Shown here piece after piece: positions 35,159 through 44,657 of a DNA stretch of 64,000 bases. The notes beneath the pieces were generated by a model. The model was given only the letters and a program-made list of their open reading frames with translations. It made no database searches and was not told where the DNA came from. Source of the stretch: Microbacterium hatanonis (GTDB taxonomy: Bacteria > Actinomycetota > Actinomycetes > Actinomycetales > Microbacteriaceae); NCBI RefSeq assembly GCF_008017415.1, contig NZ_VRSV01000002.1, positions 248,001-312,000 of the forward strand. Direction: 5' to 3'. The position numbers were made by a program, and so were the translations under genes. The stretch's first letter is position 1. Each line of letters starts with the position of its first letter.

Positions 35159-35208
35159 GAGCGGATGCTGCGTCACCGCCGCACGCGCGGCCGCCGCAGC
35201 ATCCGCTC
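35159..35208 (-). terminator. Hairpin after the VOC gene
   Basis: Fourteen-base perfect arms, GAGCGGATGCTGCG (35159-35172) and CGCAGCATCCGCTC (35195-35208), enclose a 22-nt GC-rich loop. It begins 5 nt after the VOC stop codon on the minus strand. Both arms contain the recurring GGATGCTGC/GCAGCATCC word. Confidence 0.65.
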
Positions 35209-35213
35209 GCCCC

Positions 35214-35678
35214 TCAGGCCGCGGGGTGGACGGCGGCCACGTCGACGATCCAGGTGACGCCGAACCGGTCGGTCAGCATGCCGAAGCCCGGCGACCATGC
35301 CGACGCGGCGAGGGGCTCGACGACGATCGCCCCGACCGCCAGCTGCCGCCAGTAGCCCTGCGCGTCGTCGAGCGAGTCGCAGCGCACCGAGACGAAGAAC
35401 GATTGATCGGTGAGCGTGACGCCGTTCTCACGTCGCGTCGAACCGGTCTCCCGCGCGCCTCCCGTCTGCCCCGGGATGTCGTAGGCCATGACGCGGAACC
35501 CCTCGGGCGTCACGACCTGCCCGAACACGACGCCGTCGGCCCCGGGTGCGTCGGCGGGCATGCCGAGATCGCCGTACGTCGCGATCGTCACGTCGCCGCC
35601 GAAGACCGACTGGTAGAACTCGAGCGCCTGGCGCGCGTCGCCGCGGAAGTTGAGGTGGGTGGTGGTCGTGATGCTCAT
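35214..35678 (-). CDS. VOC-family protein (PhnB-like)
   Basis: A protein of 154 residues of the glyoxalase/bleomycin-resistance superfamily, PhnB/3-demethylubiquinone-methyltransferase-like branch: HLNFRGDARQALEFYQSVFGGDVTIATY at the start, FRVMAYDIPGQ in the middle and a C-terminal GFGMLTDRFGVTWIVDV. The usual metal-binding His/Glu pattern is incomplete, so a catalytic role is unsure; many such proteins have unknown function. GAGGAG precedes the ATG. It is divergent from the WYL regulator, which probably controls it. Confidence 0.87.
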   Translation of the reverse strand: MSITTTTHLNFRGDARQALEFYQSVFGGDVTIATYGDLGMPADAPGADGVVFGQVVTPEGFRVMAYDIPGQTGGARETGSTRRENGVTLTDQSFFVSVRCDSLDDAQGYWRQLAVGAIVVEPLAASAWSPGFGMLTDRFGVTWIVDVAAVHPAA

Positions 35679-35736
35679 GCTCTGCTCCTCTGTGTGCCGT
35701 CGGGCTTCCCGACGACATCCACCCTCGTCGCCGTCT

Positions 35737-35753
35737 AGGACAGATTCGGTCCT
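35737..35753. promoter_or_regulatory. Inverted repeat between the VOC gene and the WYL regulator
   Basis: AGGAC-N7-GTCCT lies 23 bp upstream of the regulator start and 59 bp upstream of the VOC start, overlapping the -35 region of the regulator (its -10 is TACTGT, 35764-35769). It is the likely binding site of the regulator for both genes. Confidence 0.5.
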
Positions 35754-35775
35754 GCACTCGAACTACTGTCGAGTC

Positions 35776-36768
35776 ATGTCAACGCCCGCCGCCCGCCTCC
35801 TCGCGCTGCTGTCGCTGCTGCAGACGCGGCGCGACTGGCCGGGCGCGCTGCTCGCCGAACGTCTCGAGATCAGCGACCGCACCGTGCGGCGCGACGTCGA
35901 CCGACTCCGCGAGATGGGATACACGATCCGCGCGACGATGGGACCCGACGGCGGATACCGTCTCGATGCCGGCAGCGAGCTGCCGCCGCTGCTCTTCGAC
36001 GACGACCAGGCGATCGCCCTCGCCGTGGCACTGCAGACCGCGGCGGTCACCGGCGCCGGCATCGAGGAGGCGGCGCTGCGCGCGCTCACCACGGTGAGGC
36101 AGGTGATGCCGTCGCGTCTGCGCCACCGCCTCGGCGCCCTGGAGTTCGTCTCGATCCCCGGGTCGCCCGGCGACCCCGTCGTCGAGCCGGTCGCACCCGA
36201 CGTGCTCGTCTCGCTGTCGAGCGCGGTCCGCGCGAGAGAGACCCTCCGCTTCGACTACGCCGGAGACTCCCGAGCGGGCGAGAGCGAACCCCGACCGCCG
36301 CGCCGCGTCGAGCCGCACCACCTCGTGAGCGCGAACCGCCGCTGGTACCTGGTGGCGTGGGACCCGTCGGCCGACGACTGGCGCCTCTTCCGGGCCGACC
36401 GCATCTCACCCCGCACACCGAACGGACCGCGTTTCGCGCCCCGCGAGGTGCCGGGTGGCGATGTGGCCGCCTTCGTGTCGGGCCGCTTCCGAGGAGCGAC
36501 CGGCGCCGACCGGTGGCCCTGCACGGGCACGGTCGTGCTGTCCCTCCCCGCTCGCGACGTCGTGCCCTACATCGGGGACGGCGTGGTCGAGGAGCTCGAC
36601 GGCGCGCGCTGCCGCGTCGAGGTGGGCGCGTGGTCGTGGGTCGCGCTGGCGGCCTCGCTGAACCGCTTCGACACGGATGTCGAGGTGGTGGGCCCGCCCG
36701 AGCTGGCCGACGCCTTCGCGACGCTCGCCACGCGCAACGCGGCGACGGCGACAGGTTTTGCGAACTGA
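35776..36768 (+). CDS. YafY-type HTH/WYL-domain transcriptional regulator
   Basis: A protein of 330 residues from the ATG at 35776. N-terminal DeoR-like HTH (RLLALLSLLQTRRDWPGALLAERLEISDRTVRRD in pieces up to residue 45), then GPDGGYRL, and a WYL domain (about 140-320) with RRWYLVAWDPSADDWRLFRADRI, the site thought to bind small ligands or nucleic acid. TACTGT ends six bases before the ATG: a leaderless start. Divergent from the VOC gene with an inverted repeat between. The longer frame from 35650 would begin inside the VOC gene and is not credible. Confidence 0.9.
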   Translation: MSTPAARLLALLSLLQTRRDWPGALLAERLEISDRTVRRDVDRLREMGYTIRATMGPDGGYRLDAGSELPPLLFDDDQAIALAVALQTAAVTGAGIEEAALRALTTVRQVMPSRLRHRLGALEFVSIPGSPGDPVVEPVAPDVLVSLSSAVRARETLRFDYAGDSRAGESEPRPPRRVEPHHLVSANRRWYLVAWDPSADDWRLFRADRISPRTPNGPRFAPREVPGGDVAAFVSGRFRGATGADRWPCTGTVVLSLPARDVVPYIGDGVVEELDGARCRVEVGAWSWVALAASLNRFDTDVEVVGPPELADAFATLATRNAATATGFAN

Positions 36769-36795
36769 CGGCACGAATCGGCGTGGTCAATGTCA

Positions 36796-38400
<1,605 letters not shown>

Positions 38401-38417
38401 CCCGAGGGTGGGAAATT

Positions 38418-38441
38418 AAACTGCACACACGTGTGCAGTTT
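38418..38441. promoter_or_regulatory. Operator of the TetR gene
   Basis: A perfect repeat with 11-base arms AAACTGCACAC and GTGTGCAGTTT around an AC centre, 17 bp upstream of the TetR start and overlapping the expected -35 region (its -10-like box CAGAAT is 38447-38452). Being followed by TTTCGT and 18 bp after argG, it could also act as an argG terminator. Confidence 0.7.
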
Positions 38442-38458
38442 CGTGTCAGAATAGCGGC

Positions 38459-39076
38459 ATGACTTCTTCTGCCGTGCGCCGACCGCGCCGCGACGCCCAG
38501 GCCAACCGGGCGGGCATCGTGTCGGCCGCCGCCGTCGAGATCGCACGCGACCCCCACGCCTCGCTCGATGCGATCGCGAGATCGGCGGGCCTGTCTCGGC
38601 GTGCACTCTACGGACACTTCGACGACCGCGATGCCCTCGTCACCGAGGTGATCGTCACCGGTGCCGCCCGGTTCAACGCGATCGCCGCCCGCATCGACGA
38701 TCCCGATCCGCGTCGAGCGCTCGCACTCCTCGCCGCCGCGCTGTGGCACGAGGCGTCGCACGTGCGCGCGGCTGCCGCGATCGCCCTCGACGAGACCCAC
38801 GTCTCCCACACCGCCGCGGCCCTCGCGCCGCTGCGGGCGAAGATCGCGGAGATCGTCGCACGAGGCCGAGCCGACGGATCCCTGCGCACCGACATCCCCG
38901 CCGACGTGCTCACCGACCTCATCGAGGGCACCGGCCGCGCCGTGGTCTCGCACCTGCACGTCGATGCGGGCGACGGGGGCGAGCTCGCGGTGAAAGCGGT
39001 GCTGGGCATCGCGGGCCTCTCGTGGCGCGAGAGCATCGAACTGCTGGCCGACGACGCCGAGGAGGCGGGCGAATGA
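38459..39076 (+). CDS. TetR-family repressor
   Basis: A protein of 205 residues. N-terminal TetR HTH (about 15-60): GIVSAAAVEIARDPHASLDAIARSAGLSRRALYGHF in pieces, followed by an all-helical ligand domain. It starts leaderless, CAGAAT then six bases then ATG, right after the inverted repeat at 38418-38441, so it is autoregulated and likely controls the two downstream genes, which it overlaps by ATGA. Ligand unknown; TetR regulators next to YhgE proteins often sense membrane-active or lipophilic compounds (general knowledge). Confidence 0.92.
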   Translation: MTSSAVRRPRRDAQANRAGIVSAAAVEIARDPHASLDAIARSAGLSRRALYGHFDDRDALVTEVIVTGAARFNAIAARIDDPDPRRALALLAAALWHEASHVRAAAAIALDETHVSHTAAALAPLRAKIAEIVARGRADGSLRTDIPADVLTDLIEGTGRAVVSHLHVDAGDGGELAVKAVLGIAGLSWRESIELLADDAEEAGE

Positions 39077-39894
39077 GGATCGAGCTGCGCGGCGTGAGCA
39101 AGGGGCGCGCCGAGCGGGCGCTGCCGGAGACGTCGCTCACCTTCGAGACGGGGCGGGTGACCCTCGCGGTCGCCGAGACCGAGCAGCGCCCCACCGTCCT
39201 GGGGCTGCTGGCGTCCGGGCGCATGCGGGCGGACACCGGCGAGGTGCTGCTCGACGGACGCAAGGATGCGGCGGGCATCCGTCGCCGGGTCGCGCTCGTC
39301 GACGCGCTCGAGGTGTCCGAGCCCGCGCCCGCGGTGACCGTGGCCGGCGTCGTCGCCGAGGAGCTGATGTTCGCCGGGGCGTCGCCGAACCCGTTCGCCG
39401 CCCGGCGCTGGCTCGACGACCTGGGCCTGGGCGAGTTGGCCGGCACGCCGATCGGCAACATCGAGCCGGCCGCGCGCATCCGCATCCTGCTCGAGCTCGC
39501 AGCGCTCCGGAAGGGCGTCGAGGGCATCGTGCTCACCTCCCCCGACCGCCACGGCGGCGAACCGCAGAACTGGTGGCGCGTCGCGACGGAGTTCGCCGAG
39601 CGCGGCTACGCGGTACTCGCGATCGCCGGGCGCGCATCGCAGTCGGTGCTCTCGGTCGAGATCGACGCATCGCTCCCCGCCGACGCGACCGAAGTCGTTC
39701 CCGCCGCTTCCGAGGGGGAGGACGAGACACCCCCGCCGACCGGCGAGACGGCACCCGAACAGGTCTCCCCCGACACCGGGGCCGACGCCCCGACCGCCGA
39801 CGACACGGTGGCCGCCGACACCGACCCCGCACCCGGCATCGGCGCCGATGCGCCCGACACCGAAGCATCCGCACCGACGGAGGACGAACGATGA
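39073..39894 (+). CDS. Degenerate ABC-ATPase-like protein beside YhgE/Pip
   Basis: A protein of 273 residues. It opens like an ABC ATPase (MRIELRGVSKGRAERALPETSLTFETGRVTLAVAE in pieces) and has RRVALVDALEV, but there is no Walker A (the place reads TEQRPTVLGLLASG), no LSGGQ signature and no Walker B Asp-Glu pair near IVLTSPDRHGG. The last 70 residues are an Asp/Glu/Pro/Thr-rich disordered tail. I infer an ATPase-derived protein that has lost catalysis and may work as a structural partner of the membrane protein encoded four bases later (ATGA overlap). Confidence 0.75.
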   Translation: MRIELRGVSKGRAERALPETSLTFETGRVTLAVAETEQRPTVLGLLASGRMRADTGEVLLDGRKDAAGIRRRVALVDALEVSEPAPAVTVAGVVAEELMFAGASPNPFAARRWLDDLGLGELAGTPIGNIEPAARIRILLELAALRKGVEGIVLTSPDRHGGEPQNWWRVATEFAERGYAVLAIAGRASQSVLSVEIDASLPADATEVVPAASEGEDETPPPTGETAPEQVSPDTGADAPTADDTVAADTDPAPGIGADAPDTEASAPTEDER

Positions 39895-41744
39895 AGGTCC
39901 CGCAGATGATCGCCGCCGAACTGCGGCGGCTCACCTCATCGCGCATGTCGCTGATCGCGCTCGTCGCGCTGCTGCTCGTGCCGATCCTCTACGGCGGCCT
40001 CTACCTGTGGGCGAACCAGGACCCGTACGGCAGCCTCTCCCGGGTGCCCGTCGCCCTCGTCGTCGACGATACGGGGGCCACGGTGAACGGCCAGCAGCGA
40101 AACTTCGGTGACGAGGTCGCCGACGAGCTGCTCGGCGGCGACACGTTCGAGTGGCACCAGGTCTCGACCGATGCCGCAACGGCCGGGCTCGAGAACGGCG
40201 ACTTCGACTTCATCGTGGAGGTGCCCGCCGACTTCTCTGCCTCCATCGCCTCGATCTCGACCGACGCGCCCCGTCAGGCCGACATCGTGCTGCGGACGAA
40301 CGACGCGAACAACTACCTCGCCTCGACGATCGGCACGCAGGCCGTCGCCCGCATCCAGTCGACCGTGGCGCAGAAGGTCGTCGACCAGGGCGGCCTCACA
40401 CTGCTGAACGCGCTCTCCACGATCCGGGTCAAGCTGACGGATGCGGCGTCGGGGGCCCAGCAGCTCGTCGACGGCCTCGGCACCGCCCGCGACGGATCCA
40501 CGCGACTCGCCGACGGCGCCGGGGCGCTCGCCTCCGGCACGGCCCAGCTGCGCGACGGTGCCACGACGCTCCGCGACGGCGCCGCACAGGTGAGCTCGGG
40601 CGCCCAGCAGGTCGCCGCCGGCACGCAGCAGGTGGCGACCGTCGCGGACCGCGTCGCCTCAGCATCCGCCGACGCCGCCTCGCTGCTGCCGACCGCCCGC
40701 GCCGACATCGCGCAGAGGCTCGCCGACGCCGGTGTCGACCCGGCCCGTATCGCGGAGGTGCTGGCGGCCCTCGACCCGGTGGGGCAGCGCCTGACGGACG
40801 CCAATACGCGCGTGCAGACCGCCGTCGGGCAGATCGATCAGCTCTCCGCCGGCGCGCAGCAGGTGTCGACCGGCGCGCAGCAGCTCGCCTCGGGTTCCGC
40901 GGCCCTCGCCGACGGCGCAGCATCCGCCGCGGACGGCGCCGCGCAACTGAGCGACGGCGCGAGCAGCCTCGACGGCGGCATCGCCCAGCTCGCCGACGGC
41001 GCCGCGCAACTGCAGACCGGGCTCGCCGACGGGGTGAACCAGATCCCCGACACCGACGATGCGACCCGTGCCAGCCAGGCGTCGACGCTATCCGACCCGG
41101 TGGCGGTCTCGACCAGCGCCCTCACCCAGGCGCAGAACTACGGCGCGGGACTGGCGCCGTTCTTCGCCGCCCTGGCGGCCTGGATCGGCATCTACGCCCT
41201 GTTCCTCATCGTGAAGCCGGTGTCGCGTCGCGCGGTCACGGCCCTTCACTCGCCCCTGCGGGTCACGCTCGCCGGGTGGCTGACGCCCGCCCTCCTCGGC
41301 GGCCTGCAGATGCTGGGGCTGTTCGGCGTCCTCGCCCTCGCCCTCGGCTTCTCGTTCGCGAATCCGCTCGCGACCCTCGGCATCCTGCTGCTGGCGACGG
41401 CCACGTACGCGGCGATCGTGCTCGCGCTGAACGTGTGGCTCGGATCGGTCGGACAGTTCCTCGGGCTCGTGCTGATGGTGCTCCAGCTCGTCACCGCGGG
41501 CGGCACGTTCCCGTGGCAGACGTTGCCCGCGCCTCTCGCGGCGCTCCATCACGTGCTGCCGATGGGTTACGTCGTCGACGCGATGCGCCAGGTCATGTAC
41601 GGCGGAGACCTCGACCGGGTGTGGCTCGACCTCGCCGTCCTCGGCACGTGGCTCGTCGGCGCCGGCATCTTCGCGGCCATCGGCGTCGGGCGCATGACCC
41701 GCTTCCGCACCCTGCGCGACCTTCAGCCGAGCGTGATCGGCTGA
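39891..41744 (+). CDS. YhgE/Pip-family membrane protein
   Basis: A protein of 617 residues with YhgE/Pip and ABC-2-like domains. One membrane helix near 20-42 is followed by an extracytoplasmic region with LSRVPVALVVDDTGATVNGQ and then long repeats of the form L-x-x-G-A-x-x-L-x-x-G (about 185-400, for example ADGAGALASGTAQLRDGA), predicted coiled coil or beta-like. Five or six C-terminal helices run from about 425 to 605. The family includes phage-infection proteins and probable exporters. Under TetR control and paired with a degenerate ABC protein, it may export a toxic or lipophilic compound. The tail is followed by a hairpin. Confidence 0.9.
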   Translation: MKVPQMIAAELRRLTSSRMSLIALVALLLVPILYGGLYLWANQDPYGSLSRVPVALVVDDTGATVNGQQRNFGDEVADELLGGDTFEWHQVSTDAATAGLENGDFDFIVEVPADFSASIASISTDAPRQADIVLRTNDANNYLASTIGTQAVARIQSTVAQKVVDQGGLTLLNALSTIRVKLTDAASGAQQLVDGLGTARDGSTRLADGAGALASGTAQLRDGATTLRDGAAQVSSGAQQVAAGTQQVATVADRVASASADAASLLPTARADIAQRLADAGVDPARIAEVLAALDPVGQRLTDANTRVQTAVGQIDQLSAGAQQVSTGAQQLASGSAALADGAASAADGAAQLSDGASSLDGGIAQLADGAAQLQTGLADGVNQIPDTDDATRASQASTLSDPVAVSTSALTQAQNYGAGLAPFFAALAAWIGIYALFLIVKPVSRRAVTALHSPLRVTLAGWLTPALLGGLQMLGLFGVLALALGFSFANPLATLGILLLATATYAAIVLALNVWLGSVGQFLGLVLMVLQLVTAGGTFPWQTLPAPLAALHHVLPMGYVVDAMRQVMYGGDLDRVWLDLAVLGTWLVGAGIFAAIGVGRMTRFRTLRDLQPSVIG

Positions 41745-41760
41745 GCCGGCCGCACCGGAG

Positions 41761-41825
41761 GTAGGAGATGGGCCGGAGGCAGGCCGATTCTGCGGGAATC
41801 GTCCTACGCCCGCGTCATCTCCTAC
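41761..41825. terminator. Inverted repeat between convergent YhgE and mnhG
   Basis: Ten-base arms GTAGGAGATG (41761-41770) and CATCTCCTAC (41816-41825) enclose a smaller hairpin CGATTC-N5-GAATCG. It lies 16 nt beyond the YhgE stop and 7 nt beyond the mnhG stop, and could end both transcripts. Confidence 0.5.
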
Positions 41826-41832
41826 GGTCGGG

Positions 41833-42231
41833 TCAGCCGCCCGCCGCGGGCGGGGTCTCCTTCGAGGCGCGCAGCTCGTCGGTGTACAGCGCGGCGCGGT
41901 CGAGCGTGCCGTTGCGGTAGGCCTGTCGGCCGACCATGTGCGCCGAGAGCGGCGCGGTCGCGAGCTGGATCAGCACGATCGGGATGATGAAGGCGAGCAC
42001 CGCCCACGAGCGCAGCGACAGCGCGATCGCGATGCAGATCACGATGAGGCCGAGCACCTGCGGCTTGGTGGCGGCGTGCAGCCGGGTGGGCACGTCGCGG
42101 AAGCGCAGCAGGCCGATGGCGGCGGTGAGGCACAGCAGTGCGCCGACGAGGATCAGCACGAGGGCGACGGTATCGAGCACCGCGTCGAGCGGAGAAGCCG
42201 TGACTTCGATGGGGGCGGTCGCGAGGATCAT
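41833..42231 (-). CDS. mnhG: Cation/proton antiporter subunit G
   Basis: A protein of 131 residues, three membrane helices, with the MnhG/PhaG pattern LILVGALLCLTAAIGLLRFRDVPTRLHAATKPQVLG. Subunit of the multisubunit Mrp/Mnh antiporter, which uses the proton gradient to expel sodium (or potassium). Its ATG overlaps the mnhF stop by four bases; ends the operon. The longer frame upstream is inside mnhF. Confidence 0.93.
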   Translation of the reverse strand: MILATAPIEVTASPLDAVLDTVALVLILVGALLCLTAAIGLLRFRDVPTRLHAATKPQVLGLIVICIAIALSLRSWAVLAFIIPIVLIQLATAPLSAHMVGRQAYRNGTLDRAALYTDELRASKETPPAAGG

Positions 42232-42497
42232 TGGTCTGCGTTGTCCTTCCTCGCGACGAACCGAGCGATCGAGATCGACCCGAAGACCCCCACCGCGGCG
42301 ATGATGAGCAGCACCGGCAGGGTGCGGGTGTGCTGGTTGATCGCCATCTCGGCGCCCAGCACGCACATGACCTCGGTCAGCAGGACGTCGGAGGCGACCG
42401 CACGGTCGAGGATCGACGGGCCGGTCACGATGCGCCAGAGCGTCAGGAGCGCCGCGACCGCGAAGACGACGAAGATCACCAGCAGCAGGATGTTCAT
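42228..42497 (-). CDS. mnhF: Cation/proton antiporter subunit F
   Basis: A protein of 89 residues, three helices, with the MnhF core TLWRIVTGPSILDRAVASDVLLTEVMCVLGAEMA in pieces. The GPS-DRAVA motif is diagnostic. It starts at the ATG at 42497, which overlaps the mnhE stop. A small structural subunit of the Mnh complex. Confidence 0.93.
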   Translation of the reverse strand: MNILLLVIFVVFAVAALLTLWRIVTGPSILDRAVASDVLLTEVMCVLGAEMAINQHTRTLPVLLIIAAVGVFGSISIARFVARKDNADQ

Positions 42498-43078
42498 ACG
42501 GGCGTTCCTCCCTGGCGCGGCGTGTCGACGGAGGCCTTGCGGATCATCTCGAGCTGGCTGCGAGAGCCGGCCGCGCGCACGATGCGCGCCTCCCAGCCGA
42601 GGATCGACTTCCGGAGCGCCTCGACGTCGTCGTCGCTGTCGACGCCGATGACGTGGAGATACAGGATGCGTCGATCCCGGTCGGCCTCGACGATGAGCGA
42701 GCCGGGGATCAGCGAGGCCGTCACCGCGGTGTGGGTCATGATCAGGTCGTCGTCCGTGCGCAGCTGCACCGCGATCACCGCGCTGCTGGGCTGCCGACGG
42801 ATGTCGATGACCTGCCAGGCCACCAGGAGCGAACCGCGCACGAGGGCCGCGAAGAAGGTCACGACGAAGACGAGCCCGTACCAGAGGTTCAACCGGCCCG
42901 ACAGCTGCACGGGCGGGAGGCGGAACACGCGCGTGACGATCACCGCTGCGACCACGCCCGTCAGGAAGGCCACGACCGTGAACTGCCCCCACAGCAGCAT
43001 CCACAGGGCGACGAGCCACACGAAGAACGGCAGCTGCCGCCACAGCTGGTGCAGCGCGTCTTTCTTCTCTCGCATCAT
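42494..43078 (-). CDS. mnhE: Cation/proton antiporter subunit E
   Basis: A protein of 194 residues with two N-terminal helices and a soluble C-terminal part. MnhE marks are LPPVQLSGRLNLWYGLVF, SLLVAWQVI and TASLIPGSLIVEADRDRRILYLHVIG. The start codon pair ATG-ATG lies inside a tandem duplication; the upstream copy forms a mini-ORF. The last 25 residues are an extension. Its 3' end overlaps mnhF by four bases. Confidence 0.93.
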   Translation of the reverse strand: MMREKKDALHQLWRQLPFFVWLVALWMLLWGQFTVVAFLTGVVAAVIVTRVFRLPPVQLSGRLNLWYGLVFVVTFFAALVRGSLLVAWQVIDIRRQPSSAVIAVQLRTDDDLIMTHTAVTASLIPGSLIVEADRDRRILYLHVIGVDSDDDVEALRKSILGWEARIVRAAGSRSQLEMIRKASVDTPRQGGTPV

Positions 43079-43117
43079 GAGGCGACCTCTTCGTCCCGCA
43101 TCATGAGCCGGCCTCTT
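43072..43117. repeat. Tandem duplication at the mnhD/mnhE junction
   Basis: Two 20-base copies, 43072-43091 and 43098-43117, start GCATCATGAG and end CCTCTT, with two mismatches between. Six bases separate them. The event duplicated the mnhE start region. Confidence 0.75.
43075..43104 (-). CDS. Nine-residue mini-ORF coupling mnhD and mnhE
   Basis: Reads MMRDEEVAS and a stop. Its ATG overlaps the mnhD stop (ATGA), and its TGA overlaps the mnhE ATG (ATGA). Its first codons mirror mnhE (MMREKK), because a 20-base block is tandemly duplicated with a 26-bp period. Ribosomes could pass from mnhD to mnhE through it. Whether a peptide is made is unknown. Confidence 0.4.
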   Translation of the reverse strand: MMRDEEVAS

Positions 43118-44657
43118 GTTCGAGCTGCACGACGGTGACCGGCTGCAGGAGCGATTCGCCGATGCGCGTGCAGACCTCGTACAGCGGCCCGGCGAAGATC
43201 GTCAGCGCGACGGTGACGGCGACCATCCCCGCCGTCGAGGCGGTCATGATCTTCGGGATCGCGCGACGCTCGGTCTTCGTGCCCGCCTCGGGCGAGTCAC
43301 CCAGGTACGAGATGCGCTCGTCCGACTCCGCCGAGTCCTCGTCCTCGCGCCAGAAGGCGAGGTTCCAGGCGCGCATGAGGGCGTACAGGGTGAGGAGCGA
43401 GGTGACGATACCGCCCACGATCAGCACGATCATGATCGGAGTGCCGATCTCGGCGGCGGCGTCGAACAGGGCGTACTTGCCGATGAAGCCCGAGAACGGC
43501 GGCAGGCCGCCGAGGTTCACCGCGGGGATGAAGTAGAGCACCGCGATGACGGGCGCGGCACGCATGAGTCCGCGTACGCGCAGCACCGACGTGCTGCCCG
43601 CCCGGCGCTCGACGAGTCCGATCGCGAGGAACAGGGTCGTCTGCACCACGATGTGGTGGACGATGTAGTAGATCGTCGCCCCGATGGCGGCCGGCGTCGC
43701 AATGGCCAGGCCGAAGATCATGTAGCCGATGTGGCTGACGAGGGTGAACGACAGGATCCGTTTGAGCTCCGCCTGGGCCACGGCGCCGAGCACACCGACG
43801 ATCATCGTCGCCAGCGCCACGATCAGCAGCAGCAGGTTGATGTCGTTGTCGCGGAAGATCTCGGTCTCGGTGCGGATCAGCGCGTAGACGCCGACCTTCG
43901 TCAGAAGGCCCGCGAACACCGCCGTCACCGGAGCCGGCGCGGTGGGGTAGGAGTCGGGCAGCCAGAACGACAGCGGGAAGACGGCCGCCTTGATGCCGAA
44001 GGCGACGACCAGCATGAGGTGCAGCACGAGCTGCGTCTCTTGCGGGAGCTCGACCATGCGCTCCGACAGCTGCACCAGGTTGACCGTGCCGAGCGCTCCG
44101 TAGATCGCGCCGATCGCCGCGAGGAAGAGGATCGACGACACGAGCGAGACGACGATGTAGACCACGCCCGTGCGGATGCGGTTCTCGGTGCCGCCGAGCG
44201 TGATGAGCACGTACGACGCCACGAGCAGGATCTCGAACCCAACGTAGAGGTTGAACAGGTCGCCCGCGATGAAGGCGGTGAAGATGCCCGCCGCCAGGAT
44301 CAGATACGACGGGTGGAAGATCGACACCGGGGTGTCTTCGTCGCCGTCCTCGGCGCCCTGTCCGACCGAGAAGAGGAGGACGGAGAGCAGCACGACGCTC
44401 GAGACCAGCACGAGCAGCGCGGCGAGCCTGTCGACGTAGAGCACGATGCCGAAGGGCACGGGCCACCCGCCGACAGACACGGCGATCGGCACGTTGGACG
44501 CATCGACGTAGACCAGCAGCACGGCGGCGATGACCATCGTCAGCGTCAGCGTCGCGATCGACACGGTGATCTGGGTGCGGCGGTGGCGCCCCGCGATGAG
44601 GGCGATCGCCGCGCCGAGCAGCGGCAGGGTGACGAGGAGGGGGACGAGAGAACTCAT
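43101..44657 (-). CDS. mnhD: Cation/proton antiporter subunit D
   Basis: A 518-residue membrane protein of the NADH-dehydrogenase/Mrp D family, about fourteen helices. Conserved stretches include GDLFNLYVGFEILLVASYVLI, IKAAVFPLSFWLPDSYPTAPAPVTAVFAG, GALAQAELKRILSF-like VAQAELKRILSFTLVSHIGYM, and NLGGLPPFSGFIGKYALF. The lysines and glutamate of the proton channel are kept. Its ATG overlaps the mnhC stop by ATGA. A 50-residue acidic loop (REDEDSAESDE) interrupts the C-terminal helices. Confidence 0.95.
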   Translation of the reverse strand: MSSLVPLLVTLPLLGAAIALIAGRHRRTQITVSIATLTLTMVIAAVLLVYVDASNVPIAVSVGGWPVPFGIVLYVDRLAALLVLVSSVVLLSVLLFSVGQGAEDGDEDTPVSIFHPSYLILAAGIFTAFIAGDLFNLYVGFEILLVASYVLITLGGTENRIRTGVVYIVVSLVSSILFLAAIGAIYGALGTVNLVQLSERMVELPQETQLVLHLMLVVAFGIKAAVFPLSFWLPDSYPTAPAPVTAVFAGLLTKVGVYALIRTETEIFRDNDINLLLLIVALATMIVGVLGAVAQAELKRILSFTLVSHIGYMIFGLAIATPAAIGATIYYIVHHIVVQTTLFLAIGLVERRAGSTSVLRVRGLMRAAPVIAVLYFIPAVNLGGLPPFSGFIGKYALFDAAAEIGTPIMIVLIVGGIVTSLLTLYALMRAWNLAFWREDEDSAESDERISYLGDSPEAGTKTERRAIPKIMTASTAGMVAVTVALTIFAGPLYEVCTRIGESLLQPVTVVQLEQEAGS

